From the NCBI RefSeq assembly GCF_015840715.1, contig NZ_CP060397.1, positions 1,818,686-1,882,685 of the forward strand: a stretch of 64,000 bases of DNA, written 5' to 3'. Made by a program: the position numbers and the translations under genes. Under the pieces are notes generated by a model. The model was not told the DNA's origin and did not search any database. It worked only from the letters and a program-made list of their open reading frames with translations. Source of the DNA: Synechococcus sp. CBW1004 (GTDB taxonomy: Bacteria > Cyanobacteriota > Cyanobacteriia > PCC-6307 > Cyanobiaceae). Of the stretch, positions 58,601-64,000 are shown one piece after another (within the stretch, counting starts at the first letter, position 1; every line of letters begins with the position of its first letter).

Positions 58601-61600
58601 GTCGACCATGGCGGCCGATTCCCAGCCGCCATAGGCCAGGTCGGGAGCGGCCCAGAGCTCACCCTCGTTGACATCGAGGATCCACATGGTGCCGTTGGTG
58701 AATTCCTCCCCCAGCAGGAACAGGCGATCGGCGGCCCCCTTGCCGGGCCCGAAGGTGTTTGCTTCCACCAGGTTGGCGGAGCAGAAGCGGTTCAGGCCAC
58801 CGACCGAGATGCCGGGACCGCGCACCTGAGCCTCGTCGGTGACGAGATCGCCGTTGCGGTCGTAGATGGTGTCGTAGGCGAGGCCGCCACTGACCACCTG
58901 GCCGGCGTTGTTGACCTCGATGAAGTTGATGCGTGCGCCCTTGAGCTCGGCCCCACTGGCGAGCAGATAGCTGTAGCCCTTGTCGTTGCCGATCTCGCTG
59001 TTGATCAGGATGCGGATGGTGTCGTCATCGACCCGATAGGCGCCCAGGCCATCGGGGATGCCGGTGATCCTGCCGGTATCACCACCCCCAATTGTGTAGA
59101 GCGCTTCGGTGCGGAAGCCGCTACCCGACACCGGCAGCATCATCTCGGGCAGTGTGCCGCCGTTGAACTGGTTCTGGTCAGCGGCGGAGCGCACATCGCC
59201 GAAGCGGAAGAACTCGAGTGTGCCTGAGACTTCATTGGCGACCATCAGATAGCCGGTGCCTGACTGGTCGTCACGGATGAACTTCACACCCTCCGGTGAG
59301 ATCGAGGACTGTGACTGAAGCGCCTGCACATAGACCGGCTGGTAGGGATCGGTGATGTCATAGGCCAACACGGTTGAGGTGGTGCCCCGTTCAAGGCCCA
59401 TGAAGGCATAGCGGCGCCCGTTGATCACCTGGGTGGTCACCATCTCGGGCTCGGTGCCCTTGTCGTCGCTGCGGCCTTCGTCGTAGATGCCAAGCTGCTT
59501 GGCGATTTCTTCCAGCTGGTTCCCCGAATCAAAGATCAGATTCTGGTTCTGGTCGTAGATGCGGAAGCTGCGGCTGCCGAAGGCATAGGCCTGGTCGAGC
59601 ACACCATCCCCGTCATAATCACCATCGGTGTTCGACAGATTCAGACGGCTGCCGAGGTTGGCGGTGTCGGCGCCATTGAGACTCCCGGCCCGGGTCTTGT
59701 CGGGGGTGCTGATGCTGTTGGGATCATCGCCAGCGCGATCGTCTCCTTCGCCCACCACGATGATGAAGGTCTCGCCGCCCTGGCTGAAGGCATCAAGGCC
59801 GTCGGCCATGGTGAGGCCGTACAGCTTGCGGACGGCGATGTCATCCGTCTGGCCGTCCCTGTCGTTCGTGTCGATCGGGGTCGGAATGAAGCGCACTTCG
59901 GTGAGGACGTTGTCGGCGCGATCGGCCACCTTGATGAAGTCGTTGTCGAAGCCGAACACGAGCGAGCCATCGGGCTTGAGGGCGAGCCCTTCGGCCTTGT
60001 CGAAGGCAGGATCCGCTCCGCGGACGCTGGGGAGATTGAACAGCTCCTCGCGGCGTGCCATCTGAATGCCCTGGCTGTCCAGCAGATCGGCGATGCTGCC
60101 GAATGGCGTGGTCTTGAGGTCCACCAGCTCCGGTTGGGTGCTTCCACCCAGCACATCAGCCCAGTTTTTGCCGTTCTGGGCCAGCGTGTAATCGAGAGTG
60201 TCTGTGGCGCCTTTGAGATTGATTTCCGTGATCGACTTGTTCGCCGTGGCGCCGAGTTCACTGTCGCGCTCAATGACGAGAAACACATCGCGCTCGGCGT
60301 CATAGACCGCATCACCGATCTTGTCCTGACCGGCCTCGATCGGCAGCAGGCTCAGGTATTCGTGCACAGGCTCGCCGCTCAGGGGGTTGATGGCGAGGAT
60401 GCGGATGAATTCCTTGTTGTTGTAGCCATCCGGGCGCAGAGGGCTCTGTACGAAGGCGTAGAGCAGGCCATCGTTGGGATTGAAGGCCATCCCCTCGAAG
60501 CCGCGGTTCGCCTGGCGATCGCCGTAAACCGCCGGCAGCGAGAAGGTGGTGTAGCCAGCCACATCACCGCGGCCTGCGGCGTAATCGCTGGGATTGAAAA
60601 CAGTGTTGCTGGCAACGAAGCGCTGGATCAGGTTGCCCGTGCTTGCATCGAACAGAGCCACCTGAGGGCGGTATTCGTCGGAGACGGCGAATACCGGATT
60701 GCCGCCATTGAGACCGGGCAGCGTGAATGCGTTGATCGACTCGGTGTCCAGGCCGAAGGCATCCCAGCCCACCTGTTCGTAGACGTTGTACTGGTTGGGG
60801 TCACCGGCGATGCCGTTGCCGGCCGTCTTCAGAGCGAAGGCCTTGTCGTCGGTGCCGGGCAGTTCGCCGATGCCGGTGGCCAGACGGAAGCCGCCGTTGC
60901 CGTCGGGCACTTTCAGGCTGATGGTGTCGACCACCGTGACAACGCCGTCGTTGTTGGCCAGGCGGTAGACCGTCGGCGCGAAGTCGGGATCGTCGAAGAT
61001 CTTCTCGCCTCTGTTCGGATCGTTCGGGTTGTCATTGGGGCGATCGCCGATGTTCGCGGCCTGGGGGCCGCGATCGCTGATCGTGAGGTAAAACTCGCTT
61101 GTTCCCTCTTTGCCCTCGTACCACAGACCGGAGAGGCCGCCGGCGATCACTTCACCGGCCTCAACGGTTCCGTTGCCATTGAAATCGGGGCGGGTGCCGG
61201 TGTAGGCGAGATCAAAGGCGTAGTTGCTGGCCTCGGGGGTGCCGCGGCTCCAGTCCTTGATCCCGAGACTCCAGATGTCGCTGAGCTTGCCGCTGGCCAG
61301 ATCCACCTCGGCGATGGCGTTGTTCTCCTGCAATGTCACGTAGGCCTTGTTGCCCACGATTGCGATGGCTTCCGGCTCAAAATCCTGGGCGGCGGTGGCT
61401 CCGGGAGTGCCTTCATTCAGGCGGATGCCCAGCAGACCCAGCTTCACCTTCTGATTGTTGTAGGCCTCAAAGCCCAGCGTGGTGACAGCAAAACCATTGG
61501 CGTCGGTGGTGGCTGCCGTGAAGCTGCTCACGTCGATCAGGGAGATCGAACCCACCGCATCGGTGGTGGTGCTGTCGATCGCTTCGCCTTCGTTGGCCAC

Positions 61601-61978
61601 CACAAGCCTGGTGCCGGCGGCATTGAATGCCACCGAATCCGGCAGGGCACCCACCTTCACCTCCCCGAGTGCCGTGAGGGTCGTCTGTTCACCGGTGCCG
61701 GACAGGCGCAGGAACAGGATGCTGCCTTCCTCGGCCTTGTCAGTCGGGTTCACCAGGGCCACCGCCACCAGATCACCGCTCACGGCAACGCTCTGGGCGG
61801 CAGCGGGAAGCGCGAACGCGCTCAGCAGCTGTGGATTGCTGATGGAGCTGAGGTTGACAAGTCGCAGGCTGTTGTCGCCACCGGTGACCAGGGCAACGGC
61901 ATGCTCTGAAGAGAACGTGGCGATTTCTGCTCCACCCAGATCGATGCTGGAGAGAGGGCCTGTGGTCAGCGCAGACAT
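55697..61978 (-). CDS. Giant secreted phosphatase/phytase-like protein with duplicated PhoX-type module
   Basis: 2,093 residues. Part 1 (about 1-180) is the first half of a choice-of-anchor-I propeller (SVAVSGDLVAVALVNP, LPDSVAFNAAGTRLVVANEGEA). Part 2 (about 255-800) is an esterase-like phytase domain (YEGKEGTSEFYLTISDRGPQ, GFEGMAFNPNDGLLYAFVQ, KAEGLALKPDGSLVFGFDND). Part 3 (about 860-955) looks like the propeller's other half (TEPEMVTTQVINGRRYAFMGLER, SPEGVKFI). Parts 4 and 5 (about 971-1422 and 1460-1911) are two identical PhoX/DUF839-like modules, each with GLNRFCSANLVEANTF and NRDGDxx-like Asp-rich loops. A C-terminal DUF4114 domain (DDGYNHFKF, VGFEDLFGGGDKDHDDLIVDL) ends the chain. Calcium-binding Asp-rich loops occur (DFNGNGTVEAGEV, DGDYDGDGVLD). 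No N-terminal signal peptide is present, which with DUF4114 points to type I secretion. Likely role: hydrolysis of organic phosphate outside the cell, probably under Pho control. Confidence 0.88.
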   Translation of the reverse strand: MSALTTGPLSSIDLGGAEIATFSSEHAVALVTGGDNSLRLVNLSSISNPQLLSAFALPAAAQSVAVSGDLVAVALVNPTDKAEEGSILFLRLSGTGEQTTLTALGEVKVGALPDSVAFNAAGTRLVVANEGEAIDSTTTDAVGSISLIDVSSFTAATTDANGFAVTTLGFEAYNNQKVKLGLLGIRLNEGTPGATAAQDFEPEAIAIVGNKAYVTLQENNAIAEVDLASGKLSDIWSLGIKDWSRGTPEASNYAFDLAYTGTRPDFNGNGTVEAGEVIAGGLSGLWYEGKEGTSEFYLTISDRGPQAANIGDRPNDNPNDPNRGEKIFDDPDFAPTVYRLANNDGVVTVVDTISLKVPDGNGGFRLATGIGELPGTDDKAFALKTAGNGIAGDPNQYNVYEQVGWDAFGLDTESINAFTLPGLNGGNPVFAVSDEYRPQVALFDASTGNLIQRFVASNTVFNPSDYAAGRGDVAGYTTFSLPAVYGDRQANRGFEGMAFNPNDGLLYAFVQSPLRPDGYNNKEFIRILAINPLSGEPVHEYLSLLPIEAGQDKIGDAVYDAERDVFLVIERDSELGATANKSITEINLKGATDTLDYTLAQNGKNWADVLGGSTQPELVDLKTTPFGSIADLLDSQGIQMARREELFNLPSVRGADPAFDKAEGLALKPDGSLVFGFDNDFIKVADRADNVLTEVRFIPTPIDTNDRDGQTDDIAVRKLYGLTMADGLDAFSQGGETFIIVVGEGDDRAGDDPNSISTPDKTRAGSLNGADTANLGSRLNLSNTDGDYDGDGVLDQAYAFGSRSFRIYDQNQNLIFDSGNQLEEIAKQLGIYDEGRSDDKGTEPEMVTTQVINGRRYAFMGLERGTTSTVLAYDITDPYQPVYVQALQSQSSISPEGVKFIRDDQSGTGYLMVANEVSGTLEFFRFGDVRSAADQNQFNGGTLPEMMLPVSGSGFRTEALYTIGGGDTGRITGIPDGLGAYRVDDDTIRILINSEIGNDKGYSYLLASGAELKGARINFIEVNNAGQVVSGGLAYDTIYDRNGDLVTDEAQVRGPGISVGGLNRFCSANLVEANTFGPGKGAADRLFLLGEEFTNGTMWILDVNEGELWAAPDLAYGGWESAAMVDTGSTDTVAYFLGDDGPAGEGAPLYLYVGTKKADGNVLERNGLVGGQLFYWKSTTGVRNEDGLAEGGTDAGTWVAIDAQDVSKAGQPGYDDQGYKLAPTLRTEVFNGGGFMGYRVEDVDFNPNDPSQIAFNTTGGGKNDRAGDDKFGSVWTLDVSFNADGTAPATALLKHLYDGDAADNQQLGVRSPDNLAWSADGKIYVNEDRSTPFEGKEASIWKVNATSGDAERILVMNRDAALPAGQTDTEAGSLGAWESSGIIDVSALYGNTPGTDFFFTVQAHGVKGGSIDDQNLVEGGQIVAASAAAPAVEAFMTPSAPGYAVESLYTIGQSVAGFTATGIPDGLGAYRVDDDTIRILINSEIGNDKGYSYLLASGAELKGARINFIEVNNAGQVVSGGLAYDTIYDRNGDLVTDEAQVRGPGISVGGLNRFCSANLVEANTFGPGKGAADRLFLLGEEFTNGTMWILDVNEGELWAAPDLAYGGWESAAMVDTGSTDTVAYFLGDDGPAGEGAPLYLYVGTKKADGNVLERNGLVGGQLFYWKSTTGVRNEDGLAEGGTDAGTWVAIDAQDVSKAGQPGYDDQGYKLAPTLRTEVFNGGGFMGYRVEDVDFNPNDPSQIAFNTTGGGKNDRAGDDKFGSVWTLDVSFNADGTAPATALLKHLYDGDAADNQQLGVRSPDNLAWSADGKIYVNEDRSTPFEGKEASIWKVNATSGDAERILVMNRDAALPAGQTDTEAGSLGAWESSGIIDVSALYGNTPGTDFFFTVQAHGVKGGSIDDQNLVEGGQILRVSNLAQNSDAITGIDAYQGPDVPFLLDLASTGFSAVAAEATASREADFSSRVGFYRVLNENGDVRDAVSGVIYKPGDAGYAAAALAESNRVSDTELSRADDQSASEAIVFNEVNQGLVALYGTVLTTNQTFFSFAAANDDGYNHFKFLAPNKVGFEDLFGGGDKDHDDLIVDLIFDLISG
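56248..57599 (-). repeat. 1,352-bp direct repeat, copy coding the second PhoX-like module
   Basis: This block matches 57715-59066 with a constant offset of 1,467 bp. Translations in the sense frame and in other frames are identical across both copies, so the DNA is identical or nearly so. It codes residues about 1460-1911. A 115-bp unique spacer (57600-57714) separates the copies. Confidence 0.92.
57715..59066 (-). repeat. 1,352-bp direct repeat, copy coding the first PhoX-like module
   Basis: The partner of 56248-57599, coding residues about 971-1422. Identity ends abruptly on both sides (at the codons after GGQI and before TGIPDG), as expected for a recent in-frame tandem duplication. Confidence 0.92.
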
Positions 61979-62079
61979 GCCGGATTGAGCAAATCTCTTT
62001 CAGGCTGCCGAGCGCTGCGCCGCATGCATGACTGCCCCGACACCAGCACGATGTGTCGGGCGGCACCACGCCATGTCCG

Positions 62080-62109
62080 TGGTTATCGGGGGATTAACTT
62101 CCGGCTAAC
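62080..62109 (-). promoter_or_regulatory. Pho-box-like triple repeat upstream of the giant gene
   Basis: On the minus strand three octamers, GTTAGCCG, GTTAATCC and GATAACCA, are separated by 3 bp each (GAA, CCC), an exact 11-bp period. Cyanobacterial PhoB (SphR) sites are such direct repeats of PyTTAAPyPy(T/A) with 3-bp gaps. The cores match loosely, two of three well. The site lies 102-131 bp upstream of the ATG at 61978. It suggests induction by phosphate shortage. Confidence 0.5.
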
Positions 62110-62166
62110 GATTGATTTGGTCTGGGAGAGTTCATCGCATGTGGCTTCACCTGTCTTGTCCTTTCT

Positions 62167-62778
62167 TCACGCATCGGTGTTGCTGCGAAGCGGTTGCATT
62201 CCAATGTTGAAGCTGATGCAGATTCTTGGTTTGCTGCTGCAGCTTCGCTCAACCTCGTGCCAGAGCCAGCCCGGAAACAGCAGCAGCAGGCCTGGCCGGG
62301 GTTGACGCAGCACACGCCCGCAGGCATAGCCAGCCGCAGGATCGCGCAGGGGTGGGAGCAGCACCTGGGCCCCGGCGCGAGGATCCAGCAGGGCAATGGC
62401 GCCGCTGCCTTCCGGAGCGGTGAGATACAGCACGCCGCTGAACAGGCTGTTGGGATGCAGGTGGGCCCGGACCGAATGCCCTTCCCGGTTCACCATGGCC
62501 CAGGCGTTGTTGAAGCAGGGGCTGGCTCGGCCTGTATCCCAGCCGATGCTCTCCATCGCCTGCTGGGTGCAGCCCGCGATCCATCGGAACAGACGGTTCA
62601 GCTCCGGATCCTTCAGCAGATCGGTCTGGCTGTGCCACCCTCCCTGATTGGTGAGCGTCAGGCCGCTGGCGTCGTTGCACTCGAGGCGGAGAATGTGTTC
62701 GCTCCAGGTGAGCAGCTGATCCCGGTCCGGATAGTCGAAACTCCAGAGTGGAGTCGCGAACAGTGCTGTTGCCTCCAT
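62167..62778 (-). CDS. TIGR02466-type putative 2-oxoglutarate/Fe(II) oxygenase
   Basis: 203 residues from ATG 62778. Family features: ATALFATPLWSFDYPD, GGWHSQTDLLKDPEL, FNNAWAMVNREGHSVRAHLHPNSLFSGVLYL (first His of the iron site), and the end LLLLFPGWLWHEVERS...PRICISFNIG with the second His. Originally described as a phage-related family, it has the double-stranded beta-helix of Fe(II)-dependent oxygenases. The substrate is unknown. It lies upstream of the giant gene on the same strand with 188 bp between, which contain the Pho-box-like repeats. Confidence 0.85.
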   Translation of the reverse strand: MEATALFATPLWSFDYPDRDQLLTWSEHILRLECNDASGLTLTNQGGWHSQTDLLKDPELNRLFRWIAGCTQQAMESIGWDTGRASPCFNNAWAMVNREGHSVRAHLHPNSLFSGVLYLTAPEGSGAIALLDPRAGAQVLLPPLRDPAAGYACGRVLRQPRPGLLLLFPGWLWHEVERSCSSKPRICISFNIGMQPLRSNTDA

Positions 62779-62862
62779 GGTCTGCCTGGCCGTGGGAGAG
62801 CTGTCGCTCGCGCTGACTGCCGGATCAATCTGGCAGGCCGCTCCCATGGCGCCGTCCCCGCT

Positions 62863-63234
62863 TCATCCGCGTGATCCCAGCGTTCTCAGATCCACGCTGC
62901 CGCAGTAGAGGCAGCGCTGACGGTTGCCCATGTTCTCCCGTCCGCACTGACCGCAGCGCAGGGATGGCGGACGGGCCTGGCGGCCATCGGCGACGCCGTC
63001 CTTGCGATCGATCGCTTCGGCGATGGCGAGCAGCTTCTCCTGGCTGAGCAGCCCCTGGGCTTCCAGCAGTTGCACCATCGCCTGCAGCAGCAGGGCCAGG
63101 CGTTGCTGGCGCCCATCGAGTTTCTCCAGCAGCCTGGCCAGGTTGGCCGCGTCGAGGTGGCTGGCGAAGTCGACCGGCAGGGCCGCGTCGTGAAGGTCGA
63201 GCCAGTCAGCCAGGGTGTTGTTGGAGGGCTCCAT
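62863..63234 (-). CDS. Zinc-ribbon protein of unknown function
   Basis: 123 residues. N-terminal helices (NTLADWLDLHDAALPVDFASHLDAANLARLLEKLDGRQQRLALLLQAMVQLLEAQGLL) and a C-terminal zinc ribbon, RCGQCGRENMGNRQRCLYCGS, with the four Cys of a C-x-x-C ... C-x-x-C knuckle. Similar two-part proteins occur in cyanobacteria. A role in DNA or RNA binding is possible, not shown. ATG 63234 chosen; the frame continues 14 codons upstream. Confidence 0.75.
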   Translation of the reverse strand: MEPSNNTLADWLDLHDAALPVDFASHLDAANLARLLEKLDGRQQRLALLLQAMVQLLEAQGLLSQEKLLAIAEAIDRKDGVADGRQARPPSLRCGQCGRENMGNRQRCLYCGSVDLRTLGSRG

Positions 63235-63324
63235 GGCGTTCGAACACTGCCGCTGCCCCCATGCTGTTGCCACCACCCCGGCTTGACCAGAACCGCAGTC
63301 GGGCGATGGGCGATTCGGAGCCGT

Positions 63325-64000
63325 TCAGTGCACTGGATCGGTGTGGACGCCATCGAGCACGCCGCGCACCAGACGGTTGCGGCCCGCGTGTTTGGCGGCA
63401 TAGAGGCAGTCGTCCGCCAGCTGCAGCAGGGCGTCCAGATCCACCTCGCTGCCGGGCCTGGGTGTCCAGCTGACCAGCCCGAGGCTGATCGTGAGCCCGC
63501 GGCCGTTGACGGGGGCCGGATGCTTGATGGCCGCTTCCTCCACGGCATGGCGCATCTGCTCGCCGACCACGGCGGCCTGTGTCGCGGAGGTGTCCGCCAG
63601 CACCACGCCGAACTCCTCGCCGCCCAGCCTGGCCACCATGCAGTTCGGCTGGGGCAGCTCCTGATGCAGCAGGCCGGCGACACGGCTCAGGCAGGCATCG
63701 CCATAGGCATGACCGAGGCCATCGTTGACGCGTTTGAACCGATCCACGTCGATCAGCAGCAGCGCGAGGGGCCTGCCGCTCGTGGTGGCGGCGACGGCCT
63801 CGGCACGGATGCGTGAATCGAAACTGCGCCGGTTCGGCAACTCGGTGAGGGGATCGAGCAGGGCGAGCCGGCTGACCCGTTCACACTCGAAGGCGTGAAA
63901 CAGCAGGCTCAGAAGATTGCTGAGGGACTCGATCTGCTCCACCCGCGCATCATCGAAGTGCCCGGAGCCGCGCAGGCAGATCGAGAGCACCGGGATCGAA
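63325..64000 (-). CDS. GGDEF diguanylate cyclase (N-terminus cut by window edge)
   Basis: At least 225 residues; the frame continues past 64000. The last 170 residues are a GGDEF domain: LALLDPLTELPNRRSFDSRI, LLIDVDRFKRVNDGLGHAYGDACL, the active-site motif RLGGEEFGVV (GGEEF variant, active), and ISLGLVSW. The visible start (PVLSICLRGSGHFDDARVEQIESLSNLLSLLFHAFECERVSRL) suggests a GAF-like or coiled sensor before it. It should make cyclic di-GMP, controlling motility or attachment. An I-site RxxD is not visible. Confidence 0.93.
   Translation of the reverse strand, partial: SIPVLSICLRGSGHFDDARVEQIESLSNLLSLLFHAFECERVSRLALLDPLTELPNRRSFDSRIRAEAVAATTSGRPLALLLIDVDRFKRVNDGLGHAYGDACLSRVAGLLHQELPQPNCMVARLGGEEFGVVLADTSATQAAVVGEQMRHAVEEAAIKHPAPVNGRGLTISLGLVSWTPRPGSEVDLDALLQLADDCLYAAKHAGRNRLVRGVLDGVHTDPVH

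Noticed and set aside
56248-59066. Direct repeats as a CRISPR or other array
   Set aside because: Only two long coding copies exist, in frame within one gene, with a single 115-bp spacer.
55742-59227. 1,161-codon open frame on the plus strand opposite the giant gene
   Set aside because: It is a GC-driven shadow: it lies entirely within the minus-strand gene, repeats with the same duplication, has no start signal and no recognisable domain.

Overview
This 64 kb window comes from a high-GC unicellular cyanobacterium, most likely of the freshwater or brackish picocyanobacterial group (Cyanobium, Vulcanococcus or Synechococcus-like). The reasons are a tandem flv3-flv1 flavodiiron pair, a cyanobacterial AbrB regulator, a ycf21-type chorismate lyase, DesC-type acyl-lipid desaturases, a DevBCA exporter, copies of the HIP1 octamer GCGATCGC, and GC-rich codon use throughout. 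I saw no rRNA, tRNA or CRISPR array.

Layout. 1-0.6 kb: end of the rplJ-rplL ribosomal operon with a clear terminator. 0.7-10 kb: a signalling and housekeeping stretch with a SIMPL-domain protein, an MscS channel carrying a cyclic-nucleotide-binding domain, cyAbrB, alaS, and a FecR-CHASE2/adenylate cyclase pair. 10.1-15.2 kb: a SNF2 helicase, SWIM zinc-finger protein and MEKHLA/PAS protein. 15.4-20.4 kb: an oxygen and peroxide detoxification block (flv3, flv1, rubrerythrin); three small hairpins with compensatory changes lie between the two flv genes. 21.8-25.4 kb: glycine decarboxylase gcvP and gcvH. 25.5-27.8 kb: the one clearly mobile segment, a lower-GC insertion sequence that splits a DUF4160 gene whose partner DUF2442 gene is intact. 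27.8-33.3 kb: a PLP lyase and two paralogous fatty-acid desaturases. 33.3-37.7 kb: rplI, dnaB, mnmG. 38-45 kb: small conserved cyanobacterial genes, chorismate lyase, a SprT-like metalloprotease and ligA. 45.2-48.4 kb: a devBCA export operon. 48.5-54 kb: corA, a lysozyme-inhibitor-like protein, a TVP38 membrane protein and a three-gene ABC-2 transporter. 54-64 kb: an HTH protein, a 2,093-residue secreted phosphatase/phytase-like protein, and three genes ending in a GGDEF protein cut by the window edge.

The most notable locus is the 6.3 kb giant gene at 55697-61978 on the minus strand. It combines a split choice-of-anchor-I propeller, an inserted phytase-like esterase domain, two PhoX/DUF839-like modules and a terminal DUF4114 domain. 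The two PhoX-like modules come from an apparently perfect 1,352-bp direct duplication. About 100 bp upstream of its start are three Pho-box-like octamers spaced exactly 11 bp apart. Together these suggest a phosphate-starvation-induced exoenzyme for organic phosphorus that has recently duplicated its catalytic module. Other points of interest are the dated IS insertion into DUF4160, the flv intergenic hairpins, a possible remnant of a TniB-type transposition protein near 13.4 kb, and several very small candidate genes.
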